Shown here piece after piece: positions 15,144-23,546 of a stretch of 36,949 nucleotides of DNA (within the stretch, counting starts at the first letter, position 1; the number at the start of each line of letters is the position of its first letter). The notes beneath the pieces are model-generated. The model saw only the letters and a program-made list of their open reading frames with translations, did not search any database and was not told the origin of the DNA. A program made the translations under genes and the position numbers. Source of the stretch: a virus; IMG/VR virus record IMGVR_UViG_3300020180_000007, positions 1 to 36,949 of that record; one strand, written 5' to 3'.

Positions 15144-15832
15144 GCGCAATCGCCGTCGTCGTCGCGCGCGCAGGAAGCAGCAGGGTGCCAAGGAAGGCAC
15201 TGCGGACGTTTGCGGGCACGACGCTGGTGGGCTGGGCCGTGGAGCGTCTCCTTGATTCAGAGGCGTTCAGGGAGGTCTACGTCGGATCAGACGGGGACGA
15301 GATCCTGGCCGAGGCTGAGCGGCACGGTGCGATCGCGATCAAGCGCGACGACTACCACTGCGACGAAACCCGGTGCTCGGCGAACGAGATGATCGGCGAC
15401 ATGATGGATCGTCTCTCCGACGTCAGTCTGTCTGAGACGGTGTGCTGGGCCCACCCGACAAACCCACTGGTCCTGCCATCCACCTACGCCCGGGCCGTCG
15501 AGGTCTTCGAGAGTGACGAGACCGACGCAGACTCCCTGGTCTCGGTGGGCCCGGTGCAGCGACACGCATGGTTCCGCGGCCGGCCCCTCAATCACGATCC
15601 ACGCAGCCCACGGCACCAGCTTGCGGGCGAGCTCGAACCCATCCAGTTTCAGGACGGCGCGATCTTCATCCAGACCAGAATGGCGATGGCGCAGAACTGT
15701 TACTTCCACGGAACGACTCCACTGCTCTTTGAAATCGATTCGACGGAGGGCTTCGACGTTGACACCGAAGCGGATCTGCGGATGGCCGCCTTCTTGCTCG
15801 CTGAGAGGGAGGCCGCATGTCATTCTCGTTGA
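15140..15832 (+). CDS. CMP-sugar cytidylyltransferase (acylneuraminate/pseudaminate/Kdo type)
   Basis: 230 residues from ATG 15140, preceded by GGAGGAGG and overlapping the previous stop. The nucleotide-binding motif ARAGSSRVPRK is at 9-19, HPTNPLVLPSTYARAVEVF follows in the middle, and the C-terminal IDSTEGFDVDTEADLRMA is the family's metal/sugar region. Enzymes of this fold use CTP to activate nonulosonic acids or Kdo as CMP-sugars in the cytoplasm. The sugar substrate cannot be told. No genes for making the sugar are present, so it would draw on host precursor. It is placed among virion genes with a MAF-like partner. Confidence 0.85.
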   Translation: MSAIAVVVARAGSSRVPRKALRTFAGTTLVGWAVERLLDSEAFREVYVGSDGDEILAEAERHGAIAIKRDDYHCDETRCSANEMIGDMMDRLSDVSLSETVCWAHPTNPLVLPSTYARAVEVFESDETDADSLVSVGPVQRHAWFRGRPLNHDPRSPRHQLAGELEPIQFQDGAIFIQTRMAMAQNCYFHGTTPLLFEIDSTEGFDVDTEADLRMAAFLLAEREAACHSR

Positions 15833-16170
15833 CCGCCCACAACACCACTTACCTCTACCACTTCGGGGAGGCCGTGACGTTCCGGCGTCCGGGCATGGCG
15901 GACCGCGACATCGTCGCCGTCGTCAACCGCGGCGAGCCGGTGGCGATGCAGGAAAACGGCCTGCTGCTCACCGCACAACTGACCGTATGGGTGCGCAACT
16001 CACAGACCTCGACCACCGACGACACATACGGCGGCATCAGCGCCACCGAGCTGGACACCACCCGCGACACACTGTCACTCCCGCTTCGCGCGGGCGGTCT
16101 CGCCACCGAGCGACGCATCATCGCCATCATCGAACAGGACGCCGGCGGGCTCCTCCTGGGGGTCGCATGA
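15817..16170 (+). CDS. Head-tail joining protein (candidate)
   Basis: 117 residues; GGGAGG lies four bases before ATG 15817, inside the end of the cytidylyltransferase gene. Beta-rich sequence with FGEAVTFRRPGMADRDIVAVVNR at the start. Size and order (after decoration protein, before a gpU-like gene and the tail tube) fit a gpFII-like or similar head completion protein. No diagnostic motif was recognised; the call rests mostly on gene order. Confidence 0.55.
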   Translation: MSFSLTAHNTTYLYHFGEAVTFRRPGMADRDIVAVVNRGEPVAMQENGLLLTAQLTVWVRNSQTSTTDDTYGGISATELDTTRDTLSLPLRAGGLATERRIIAIIEQDAGGLLLGVA

Positions 16171-16643
16171 CGCTCCCCGTCTATGAGCGGATCATGGCCC
16201 TGATGGCCGAACGAGTGGCACGCTGCACACCGGCCAACGGCTACGAGTTCGAGGTCACGGCGGTCCTCCGGCGCAAGATCGGCGACACCCCGGCCTACCT
16301 GCCCGGGACCGTCGAACTCACTCTCGACACCATCACCCGCATCACCGGCATCGACGCAGGGCTGTCCCCGTGGGTCGAATGTCAGGCCGAGATCAAGGTG
16401 TCGATCAGCGTGCCTGCAAGCGCAACCGGAGACCCGGTCGAGTCCACCTGCGCAGTCGCCGAGCGCGACGTGCACGCGGCCATCGGAGTCGAGGATCGGC
16501 TCGGCCTCTGTGATCTCCTCACCCTCGACGCGATCAACCGCTATGAGGGGGTGCCCGGTGAAGTCGCAGGCATGTCGCTCACGTACAGCGCCAACTTCAT
16601 GATGAACGAATACGACCTCACAAAGGGCCGCACTGATGGCTAA
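16167..16643 (+). CDS. Tail terminator-like protein (candidate gpU-type)
   Basis: 158 residues from ATG 16167, which overlaps the previous stop; the longer open frame is a shadow. It has an N-terminal helix (PVYERIMALMAERVARC) followed by beta-rich sequence with ECQAEIKVSISV. This alpha-beta layout and the position immediately before the tail tube gene fit a tail terminator, which stops tube growth and joins the tail to the head. It overlaps the tube gene by eight bases. Confidence 0.6.
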   Translation: MTLPVYERIMALMAERVARCTPANGYEFEVTAVLRRKIGDTPAYLPGTVELTLDTITRITGIDAGLSPWVECQAEIKVSISVPASATGDPVESTCAVAERDVHAAIGVEDRLGLCDLLTLDAINRYEGVPGEVAGMSLTYSANFMMNEYDLTKGRTDG

Positions 16644-17574
16644 TCCAATGATCACCCGCCGGAGAGTCCTCCACGTCATCCAGGAGGCGACCGCAGGAAC
16701 GGCCGAGAGTATCGGCGCGGCCCCATACACCACGCTCGCAATCGAGAATCCCTCGTTCACGCGCTCCGTTCCCTTCGAGGCTCGAGAGGGGCTCGGGGGT
16801 TTCGGCTCCATTCGCGGCACACCTGGCCAGCAGGCAGGGACCATCTCATTCACGACGCCGCTGTTCGGCACGGCGTCAACCACGTGGGCCAGTGTGCTGC
16901 TCCCTGCGTGCGGTCTCTCACTCCTGACCGGAGGGTACAGGCCCACCTCACTGCCGCCCGGCGCGGTGGGCGCAACATCGAAGACGCTGTCCATGTACTA
17001 CTCCGAGGACGGCAGGCGTCACGTGATTCGCGGCGCGATGGGCAATCTCACCATCCGCGGCTCCGCGGGCCAGAGAGCTGTCGCAGAGTGGAGCTTCACC
17101 GGGCGGCTCGACACGCCGACCGACGTGGCTCTGCCCACGTACAGCCAGCCCACGGCCCTGCCGATCCGAGTGGCCGCGGCAGCGCTCACCATTGCCAGTT
17201 TCGCGCCCAAGGTCGCCGACTTCTCGCTCACGCTCGGCAACGACGTGCAGCTCCGCGAGGACATCAGCTCAGCCGCAGGCATCCTCCACGCCTACGTCGC
17301 CAACCGTGCAATCGCGGGCACGCTCAACCAGGAGGCGGAACTGGTCGCCACGTACGCCCCGATGGCCGACTACCTCACGGCGACCGTGCGGGCACTGTCA
17401 CTGACGCTCGGGGCCTCTGGAAATCAAGTGGCCATCAGCGTGCCCGACATGCAGCTCACCGACGTCCAGAGCGCAGACCGAAACGGCAAGCTGCACGACA
17501 TTCTCTCCTGGGTCGCTCTCCGCGACGACCTCTCCGGCGACGGCGACGACGAGATCACCATCGCCCTTTCCTGA
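16636..17574 (+). CDS. Major tail tube protein
   Basis: 312 residues of beta-rich sequence, with tube-protein-like segments SVPFEAREGLGGFGSIRGTP near the start and a repeated pattern of LTIRGSAGQRAVAEWSFTG and ADFSLTLGNDVQLREDISS. Comparable siphovirus tube proteins show this two-strand-sheet rhythm. The gene is followed by a CCACA repeat, a strong ribosome site and the frameshifting chaperone pair, the invariant order tube - chaperone - tape measure. Confidence 0.75.
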   Translation: MANPMITRRRVLHVIQEATAGTAESIGAAPYTTLAIENPSFTRSVPFEAREGLGGFGSIRGTPGQQAGTISFTTPLFGTASTTWASVLLPACGLSLLTGGYRPTSLPPGAVGATSKTLSMYYSEDGRRHVIRGAMGNLTIRGSAGQRAVAEWSFTGRLDTPTDVALPTYSQPTALPIRVAAAALTIASFAPKVADFSLTLGNDVQLREDISSAAGILHAYVANRAIAGTLNQEAELVATYAPMADYLTATVRALSLTLGASGNQVAISVPDMQLTDVQSADRNGKLHDILSWVALRDDLSGDGDDEITIALS

Positions 17575-17575
17575 C

Positions 17576-17624
17576 CCACACCACACCAGACCACACCACA
17601 CCACACCACACCACACCAGACCAG
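17576..17624 (+). repeat. CCACA microsatellite between tail tube and chaperone genes
   Basis: About ten units of a 5-bp ccaca repeat, with two to three copies carrying ccaga, fill the gap after the tail tube stop. The chaperone's ribosome site AGAAAGGA follows directly. Length changes here would alter only the untranslated spacer, so it could tune chaperone translation, or it is a neutral replication-slippage tract. Confidence 0.8.
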
Positions 17625-17634
17625 AAAGGATCCG

Positions 17635-18033
17635 ATGCTGCGAGGTTGTGACCCAAGTCAGACGTTCGAGTTCCGCCCCCCTGATGGTGGGGGCATCGTG
17701 CTGCACTGCAGGTTCATTCGCGCCATGGAGCGGTGGGAGCTCGGTGAGCGAGTCGACGCCTTCATTTTGGCTCAGACGGAGCCGGATCTCCGCAGGGCAC
17801 TGGGTGATGCTCTCAGGTTCGTCATCACCACGGCCGAGAACGTGCCGGGGCACGAAGGCTCCTGTGGACCAGAGGCACTCGTCGACCTGCTGACCGCCCA
17901 TCAGGTCACGGCATGGATCGGCGGCATCGTCACTGCCCAGGGGGTGTCGGAATCCATGCTGGGAAAATCAGAATCGGCGCGGCTTGGCGCTGCGGCGCCG
18001 TCTGCGGAAAGTGTCGCGCCCGTCGGTGCGTAG
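17635..18033 (+). CDS. Tail assembly chaperone, G-type (0 frame)
   Basis: 132 residues with AGAAAGGA before ATG 17635. It lies between tail tube and tape measure, the fixed position of the G protein. Sequence is alpha-helical in the middle (RRALGDALRFVITTAENV) with a disordered Ala/Ser tail after the slip site. In siphoviruses G and the frameshifted GT coat the tape measure during tail assembly and are absent from the virion. The slip site lies at codon 111, 22 codons before the stop. Confidence 0.8.
   Translation: MLRGCDPSQTFEFRPPDGGGIVLHCRFIRAMERWELGERVDAFILAQTEPDLRRALGDALRFVITTAENVPGHEGSCGPEALVDLLTAHQVTAWIGGIVTAQGVSESMLGKSESARLGAAAPSAESVAPVGA
17961..17967 (+). promoter_or_regulatory. Programmed -1 frameshift site GGGAAAA
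   Basis: The heptamer reads G GGA AAA in the 0 frame, the X XXY YYZ form required for -1 slippage, and differs by one base from lambda's GGGAAAG. The 0 frame starts at 17635 and the open frame that continues to 18311 is in the -1 register. Slippage joins 111 codons of G to 114 residues of the T frame, giving a 225-residue GT protein. Confidence 0.9.
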
Positions 18034-18311
18034 ACGCGCCGACGCCGGAGTCGCCGCTCGAGATCGAGTGCCCGCTCTGCGGCGGAGATGGGTGTGACGG
18101 GTGCAAGGACGGGCGGATGGTCATCAGCGAGTGCCCCAAACGGATCGCGGGTGAAGCGTTCGAGGTGCTCGAGATGGCCGACTGGGCGAGGCGAGGAAAG
18201 TGGCCAATCGGTGGCGGGATGAAGGACGAGACGTTGTTCACGGTGACCCACATTCAAGCGGCAAACACGGCGAGGGCGGCCTTCCAGTCGCCGCTCAGCC
18301 TCGAGGAGTGA
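17967..18311 (+). CDS. T-frame extension of the tail assembly chaperone (GT), made by -1 frameshift
   Basis: 114 residues in the -1 frame after the slip site, without a good start codon or ribosome site of its own. It begins with a cysteine cluster (CGAVCGKCRARRC, then CPLCGGDGCDGC) that looks like two zinc knuckles, and ends in a helical region. In lambda the T part binds the tail tube protein while G binds the tape measure. Zinc-binding T domains occur in some phages. The tape measure gene follows after three bases. Confidence 0.8.
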   Translation: MRIGAAWRCGAVCGKCRARRCVDAPTPESPLEIECPLCGGDGCDGCKDGRMVISECPKRIAGEAFEVLEMADWARRGKWPIGGGMKDETLFTVTHIQAANTARAAFQSPLSLEE

Positions 18312-18314
18312 TCG

Positions 18315-19292
18315 GTGGCGACCACGGTGCAGGGAGTCGACGTCGTAACGAGGGTGGTCGACCAGACCGCCGCCGGTGCCGCGTCGGTCAAGCGGTCGAT
18401 GGCGAGCATGGGGAAGGACACGGAGGACAGCCTCGCCCGGGCCGGCAAACAATGGTCCAACGGACTGGCTGGCGCGATGATCTCAGGCTTGGCCGCCTCT
18501 GGCATCGACCGTGCGCTCGAGCAGATCATCGAGGGCGTGAATGTCGGGCAGACCGGCACCCAGATCGGGTTGACCATCGGGCAGTCGATCGTCGACGCGT
18601 TGCGCTCCGTGCCGGTCGCCGGAGCGATCGGGCAAGCGATGACCAGCATGAGCCCCAGCGCCTGGCTGATCGGATTCCAGGGCCGTCGCGACAAGCAGCA
18701 GCAGGATGGGGAGAGGCGACAGGCAGGTCAGGATCAGGCGGACGACAACCAGCAGCGGATTCGCGATCGCCTGCGTGACGACACGATCACCGACGAGGAG
18801 CGCAAGCGCAAGGAGTTCGATCAGCAGCTGGGGCCAGCGCTGCGAGGCGCGCGCCCCAGCGACCAGAAGCGAGTCGCCGAGGAGCTGCGCAAGGAGTTCG
18901 AGGACCGGCAGGCGCGCGACGCCATGAGGCTCGCCGACGAGCAGCGAAGGAAGATGGCGGAGGAACAGCAGCAGGCACAGCAGCGAGAGCAGCAGCGTCG
19001 CGAGGCCGACGATCGGCGTGCATCGGAGCGGCGTGAGCGTGAGATGGAGCGAGAGCGCATGGACGCGGCAAGAGCGGCCAGCGATCGCTCTCGTGCGATC
19101 GCAGCCGCAAGCGACAGCCTGGCGACAGGACAATCCTCGCGATTCTCGACCGGTCGGAATGAAGCGTTCCTCGCTCGCAACGGCAGCCAGTCAGAGGCCC
19201 ACCGTCTGGCTCGACGTCAGATCGATCTGCTGGAGCGGGTGTTGGAGGAGGCGCGGCAGCAGCGTCAGATTCTCCAGGAGGCAGCAAGCTAA
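18315..19292 (+). CDS. Tape measure protein
   Basis: 325 residues from GTG 18315, with GAGGAG six bases upstream. The N-terminal 110 residues include Gly/Ala-rich hydrophobic stretches (LAGAMISGLAAS, IGLTIGQSIVDALRSVPVAGAIGQAM); the rest is a long Arg/Glu/Gln coiled coil (about 120-325). This is the tape-measure pattern and position, although it is short for the family; at roughly 1.5 Angstrom per residue it predicts a tail near 50 nm. The stop overlaps the next start (TAATG). Confidence 0.8.
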   Translation: MATTVQGVDVVTRVVDQTAAGAASVKRSMASMGKDTEDSLARAGKQWSNGLAGAMISGLAASGIDRALEQIIEGVNVGQTGTQIGLTIGQSIVDALRSVPVAGAIGQAMTSMSPSAWLIGFQGRRDKQQQDGERRQAGQDQADDNQQRIRDRLRDDTITDEERKRKEFDQQLGPALRGARPSDQKRVAEELRKEFEDRQARDAMRLADEQRRKMAEEQQQAQQREQQRREADDRRASERREREMERERMDAARAASDRSRAIAAASDSLATGQSSRFSTGRNEAFLARNGSQSEAHRLARRQIDLLERVLEEARQQRQILQEAAS

Positions 19293-20173
19293 TGGCCGTC
19301 ATCAGCGTCAGCCTCAAATGGTCGTCACGCCCGATGGAGTTCGGCGTCAGCGGTTTCACGTTGCGGGATGTCTACGAGGTCCTCATCCAGCATGAAGCCG
19401 GTGTTGATCCCAGGCAGATGATCCGGGACGCGCAGAACGTGGGCACACTCCCTCGCCGCGGTAGCGGTCACCCGCTGATGTCTGGCTTCCGATGCTCGGG
19501 CGGGTCAGCGCGTCCAGGAGCCGGGCCGACCACATGGGAGCTTGACGCCCTGTTCTCCAACAGCTTCTCGCTGGAGAACATTGCGGACCCGACACTGGCG
19601 CCGCCATCTATCGAGTACACCGTCGAGGATTCAATCGAGGAGTTCGACACCGATCTCGACAACGCGCCGGTTGCAACCACCGCCGGCGAGCCGTACGAAC
19701 AGAAGCTTGCGGTGCCCATCTCCGACGTGGTCATCAGCTACGGATTCAACGCCCCGGAAGGCACAATCAACCCGGGGTATTTCGTCGCCCTGGCAAACAA
19801 GGTGAACGCCGCCACCTGGAACGGACTCGCCGCTGGGCGGGTGCTCGTGCTCGGCGCGCCTCGTGTGCCCTACGTCTACGCCACCGACGACACGCCCGCC
19901 TACTGGCAGGTGCAGTTTCGGCTCGGAGTCCGTGCGGCGTTCACCGACCCCGGTGCGCCCGCAGCCAGCGCGTGGTTCGAGCGTCGCCTCAACCAGGGGT
20001 TCAGGCACCTCGACGACGGCGAACTGAAGTTGGCGCTCGACGAGAACGGAATGCCGCTGAATCGCCCGGTGCTTCTGGACGCCGCGGGAGCGATCACAAC
20101 GGTGCCATATTGGAACTACTTCCGGCGGTACGCCGCCGCCGACTTCTCCGGCATCAATCTGGTGCTGCCATGA
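19292..20173 (+). CDS. Tail structural protein (candidate distal tail protein)
   Basis: 293 residues, ATG overlapping the tape measure stop. Beta-rich, with TTWELDALFSNSFSLENIADP, AVPISDVVISYGFNAPEGTINPGY and PYWNYFRRYAAADFSGINLVLP. No motif was recognised. Immediately after the tape measure, siphoviruses encode the distal tail protein, so this is the likely role, based on order alone. Coupled to the next gene by ATGA. Confidence 0.55.
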   Translation: MAVISVSLKWSSRPMEFGVSGFTLRDVYEVLIQHEAGVDPRQMIRDAQNVGTLPRRGSGHPLMSGFRCSGGSARPGAGPTTWELDALFSNSFSLENIADPTLAPPSIEYTVEDSIEEFDTDLDNAPVATTAGEPYEQKLAVPISDVVISYGFNAPEGTINPGYFVALANKVNAATWNGLAAGRVLVLGAPRVPYVYATDDTPAYWQVQFRLGVRAAFTDPGAPAASAWFERRLNQGFRHLDDGELKLALDENGMPLNRPVLLDAAGAITTVPYWNYFRRYAAADFSGINLVLP

Positions 20174-20514
20174 TCACAATCGGCCGCGACAAGAACACGG
20201 GCCAGCGATGGCGCGACGACCTGCGAACCGCCCCACGTTCCGTTGACGTGGGGTCCGGAATCAACGGCATCTACCTGGCCAAGATCACGCTCGTCACCGG
20301 CACGACAAACGCGACCTACGACGCCGAGGCCTACGGCATTCCTGAGATCAACATCACTGGTGCCACGCCAGTGGACCGCGACCCGGACAAGGATTTTCAG
20401 GCCCGCACTGTTGACACCGACTGCACGCTGCGCCGCAAGTACGTCGCGGGTGCTGTCGTCATCACCCTTGAACTGGTCGAGTGGCCAGTCAAGTACGACT
20501 GCGAGCCCGCATGA
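20170..20514 (+). CDS. Hypothetical tail protein, 114 aa
   Basis: ATG 20170 overlaps the previous stop; the longer open frame is a shadow. The sequence is beta-rich and acidic (YLAKITLVTGTTNATYDAEAYGIPEINITG) with a C-terminal CTLRRKYVAGAVVITLELVEWPVKYDC strand pair. It is unrecognised. It lies in the coupled tail operon and ends by overlapping the large cysteine-rich gene, so it is probably a small tail-tip part. Confidence 0.6.
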   Translation: MITIGRDKNTGQRWRDDLRTAPRSVDVGSGINGIYLAKITLVTGTTNATYDAEAYGIPEINITGATPVDRDPDKDFQARTVDTDCTLRRKYVAGAVVITLELVEWPVKYDCEPA

Positions 20515-22577
20515 ATGTCGAGGTGATCCGCGAACGTAAGGAGGTCCTCGTCGGCCGTGCCGAGCTGGTCGTCAACGCACGCGCCGGCGCTCCGTGCTGC
20601 TGTGGTGATGTCGTGTGCGACGATGGGATCCACACGTCCGAGATCACGTCGACGAGCGGATGGTCGCACATGTCAGGCGACACGATCACGGTCATCAACA
20701 ACCGGCCGACGTTCTCCCCCGGCGGCGAGACGCAGTATCTGTCCTGCTTCGTTCTCAGTGACGCCTACTACGCGTGCGGCAGCAACCAGTTCACCGGCGG
20801 TGATCCCCTCCGTGTCGAGTACGACTTCCTCGCCAACTTCGAGACGTGGATCACTCCGCAGCGGGCGTTGAATGGCGATGCCACATTCCCCGCGTGCAAC
20901 GACGCGGAGTGCGGATTCTGGAGCGGCACGACATCAGGATGCGGTCCGAACATCTACGACGAGCCCGAGTGCGCAGGCGGCTGTACGGTCGGGCAGCCGA
21001 CCGCGTACCGCGCGGGCTACTGGAACCCCGGGTATCCGTGTGCGACAGCAGGAGAAAATGCGTGTTGTGTCGACGGCGCCGTGCCTCCCGATTGTTTCAA
21101 GGGCGGTCTCACGCTCTATCAGCAGCGGGTGGCCACGGCTGACTACAAGTGGGCCGCGGACGTGTTCCTCTTCGGCGATGCCGCTCAGATCATCGACGCG
21201 GACGCCACGGATTCGAGCGGCGCAGTGCTCTACGCCGGCCCGACCTCGCTTGCGCGGCAGTTCCTTGGCATCGTCCACCGCGAGGCGCACTACCAATTCA
21301 GCCCGCTCTGCGTCGATCTGCCGAGCGACCTTGATCCCGAGACCAATCTTTCCGAGATCGTGCCTGAGCGGTTCATCGCGATCCGCTCAGGCGTGCCCAT
21401 CTTCGAGTTCCAATTGCGCGAGGCAGCGGCGCGAGCGATCATTACCGAGACTGAGGCTGACGATGCCATCGCGGCTCTCCGATTGCAGGGCGAGTGCGGC
21501 ACGATCAACCAAGGCACGCTCGACGCCACCCGTGCGGTCATGGACGCACTGCGGGAGGCCGGGTGGCTTGCAACGAAGGACCACCGAGGCGACATCGCAG
21601 CGGAGATCAACGCCCTCGCGGCGATCTACGCGCCGATGGCGTCTGCTCGTCCTGGTGGCGTCGATGTCCTGCCCGGCGATCTCGCAATCCTCGGCCCATA
21701 CCGGCTCATCCCATCATGGCCATATGTCGATCCCGACGACGTGTACACCACGGCAGGCGCCGATGCCTTCCAGCTGCCGGCCTACGTGCTCGGCGTCGCG
21801 GAGCCGAACGAGGTGACGGAGGCTGCGGAGCACGCGCTCTGGACAGCGCTGCGCTCGGTGTTCTTCCGCTGCTGGCCGGGCTCATGGGACTTTGCAGCGT
21901 GGACGTGGGTTGAGCCGCTCCGGCCAGAAAACAACTGGGAGGGCGGGCGACGCATCGGCACAAACATTGAGCCATGGACGCAGAGCGGAGTTGAGCCATC
22001 GACGGATTTCTCGTGGGTGACGAACGGAAGCCCGCGAACCTCCGAGTGCGTGGAGCGCGTGTGTGATCCGCCAAACGATGAATACGACTGGATTCTGACG
22101 AACTTCTGTGACGGAGAGTGCGCCATCAGCGCGCTCCCGTTGTGCGATCTGCAGCGTGGGTATGTGTCCTACTTTGGCGACCAGTACGTGTTTGCGTCGG
22201 CGTGGGGGAAGTACAACACCGACTTCACCGCGAGCGTTCCGTGTCACTGCCAAGGGTTCACCACGAGCACGGCGCAGCGAGTGCGCATCAACTGCGACTG
22301 GTCGACGGCGAGCGTGCCGTGGAAGAACGTGATTCGTGCTGATCCAGTTGATCAGGCGTGGATGCCGCGGACGCTCGACATCGGCCTGTCCTCGCAGTAC
22401 CCATGCGTCATGTGTGTGTTCATGCAGATCGAGTTCCCAACGATCACGCCGGACGATCTCTGCCCGCACCATGCGTGCTTCGTCCACACCGACAGTCCCC
22501 CCTCATGTCAGACGCTGTTCGGCTCGAATCCTGACGACGTGATCGCGTCGTCAACAGGGGAGATCTGCACACCATGA
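20511..22577 (+). CDS. Large cysteine-rich tail protein, 688 aa
   Basis: ATG 20511 overlaps the previous stop. About 32 cysteines are spread along the protein, many in pairs (PCCCGDVVC, PECAGGC, NACC, VPCHC, YPCVMC, CPHHAC). Aromatic residues are also frequent. Such cysteine density in a virion protein suggests metal binding or disulfides in a tail-tip or receptor-binding protein that works outside the cell. No signal peptide, enzyme motif or known family was seen. Position after the distal tail gene and before more small tail genes supports a tail-tip role. Confidence 0.7.
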   Translation: MNVEVIRERKEVLVGRAELVVNARAGAPCCCGDVVCDDGIHTSEITSTSGWSHMSGDTITVINNRPTFSPGGETQYLSCFVLSDAYYACGSNQFTGGDPLRVEYDFLANFETWITPQRALNGDATFPACNDAECGFWSGTTSGCGPNIYDEPECAGGCTVGQPTAYRAGYWNPGYPCATAGENACCVDGAVPPDCFKGGLTLYQQRVATADYKWAADVFLFGDAAQIIDADATDSSGAVLYAGPTSLARQFLGIVHREAHYQFSPLCVDLPSDLDPETNLSEIVPERFIAIRSGVPIFEFQLREAAARAIITETEADDAIAALRLQGECGTINQGTLDATRAVMDALREAGWLATKDHRGDIAAEINALAAIYAPMASARPGGVDVLPGDLAILGPYRLIPSWPYVDPDDVYTTAGADAFQLPAYVLGVAEPNEVTEAAEHALWTALRSVFFRCWPGSWDFAAWTWVEPLRPENNWEGGRRIGTNIEPWTQSGVEPSTDFSWVTNGSPRTSECVERVCDPPNDEYDWILTNFCDGECAISALPLCDLQRGYVSYFGDQYVFASAWGKYNTDFTASVPCHCQGFTTSTAQRVRINCDWSTASVPWKNVIRADPVDQAWMPRTLDIGLSSQYPCVMCVFMQIEFPTITPDDLCPHHACFVHTDSPPSCQTLFGSNPDDVIASSTGEICTP

Positions 22578-23101
22578 CCGACACTCGCGGCAAGTCATTC
22601 GTCCGTGCGCAACTGTCGCTCGTGCTGCTCGGGCAGGCGACCGAGGCAGCCTACAACACGAGGCTCAACGGCTGCGACGTGTGCCCGTTTCGACGCGTTG
22701 GCCGGGACGGCTCGTTCGGGTTCTGCGCCGCGTGCAACTGCGGCACACATGAGGCGGCGAGGCTGGAGGTCAAGGCCGCGGTGCCCGGCGCCACGTGCCC
22801 CCGGAACCGGCTGACGTGGGTCGTCTCGCGTGGCACCGGTCCACGGGTCGGGCTCGCGGCCAAGGCTTTGGCCACGATCATCGGCGCCGTCATCCGCGAG
22901 GTCGGACTCGTCGTGCTCCGCGGCGCCTCGCGGTTCACGCCGCTGCCCAAGCGGATCGGATCACAGACCAGAGCGGCTCCCTCCGCGACACCGCCTGCCG
23001 ATCATCCGATCATCCGAGCGGGGCGTCCGCTGCCTCGCAAGTACGCGAGCCCGAATGCGGAAAGTCGGCCGACACAACTTCAAACCAGACCGACCACCTG
23101 A
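22574..23101 (+). CDS. Cysteine-motif tail-region protein, 175 aa
   Basis: Overlaps the previous stop by ATGA. Residues 34-82 hold a cysteine cluster: CDVCPFRR, FCAACNCG and TCPRNRLTW, fitting a small zinc- or iron-binding knuckle resembling rubredoxin-type modules. Residues about 92-118 are moderately hydrophobic (KALATIIGAVIREVGLVVLRG). The C-terminus is basic and disordered. It is not recognised. It follows the large cysteine-rich gene and may interact with it. Confidence 0.6.
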   Translation: MTDTRGKSFVRAQLSLVLLGQATEAAYNTRLNGCDVCPFRRVGRDGSFGFCAACNCGTHEAARLEVKAAVPGATCPRNRLTWVVSRGTGPRVGLAAKALATIIGAVIREVGLVVLRGASRFTPLPKRIGSQTRAAPSATPPADHPIIRAGRPLPRKYASPNAESRPTQLQTRPTT

Positions 23102-23113
23102 GCGAGGACACAC

Positions 23114-23494
23114 ATGCCCACCACTCTCGACATCGGACGCAGCGTGAAGCTGACATCTGACGGCATCACGATCATCGACTATCGGCCGAACCGGGCCACC
23201 CGCACCCTCACTGAAAAGCTGCCTGCAAACACGCAGGGACAGTGCAGCACGACGGCTGCCGCGGTCCCGTTCCCCGCGGCCGTCACATCGCTCGACACTC
23301 TCATCATTATCAACCTGGATGCGGCCATCGCCATCGAGTTTGGCGTCCAGGAAAACGCGGTGTTCCGAAAAGTCATCACTGTGCCCGCTGGACAGGATCG
23401 GATGATCGAGGGATTGTCATGCACCGCGGCGCAGCTCTTCGTCAGATCGGCGTCGGGCACCCCCAAGTACGCGATCATCGGCTCGCAGGCCTGA
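23114..23494 (+). CDS. Hypothetical virion protein, 126 aa
   Basis: GAGG lies six bases before ATG 23114. Beta-rich protein (TRTLTEKLPANTQGQCSTTAAAVPFP, VTSLDTLIIINLDAAIAIEFG), consistent with a small structural protein. Unrecognised. It is separated from the next gene by about 50 bases without a gene. Confidence 0.6.
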   Translation: MPTTLDIGRSVKLTSDGITIIDYRPNRATRTLTEKLPANTQGQCSTTAAAVPFPAAVTSLDTLIIINLDAAIAIEFGVQENAVFRKVITVPAGQDRMIEGLSCTAAQLFVRSASGTPKYAIIGSQA

Positions 23495-23546
23495 CCACAC
23501 ACCCACTGGGCATGACGCCCACGCCCCCCGAAAGGACTCTCCCCTC

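Noticed and set aside
17576-17624. CRISPR or iteron repeat
   Set aside because: It is a simple 5-bp microsatellite in the gap after the tail tube gene.
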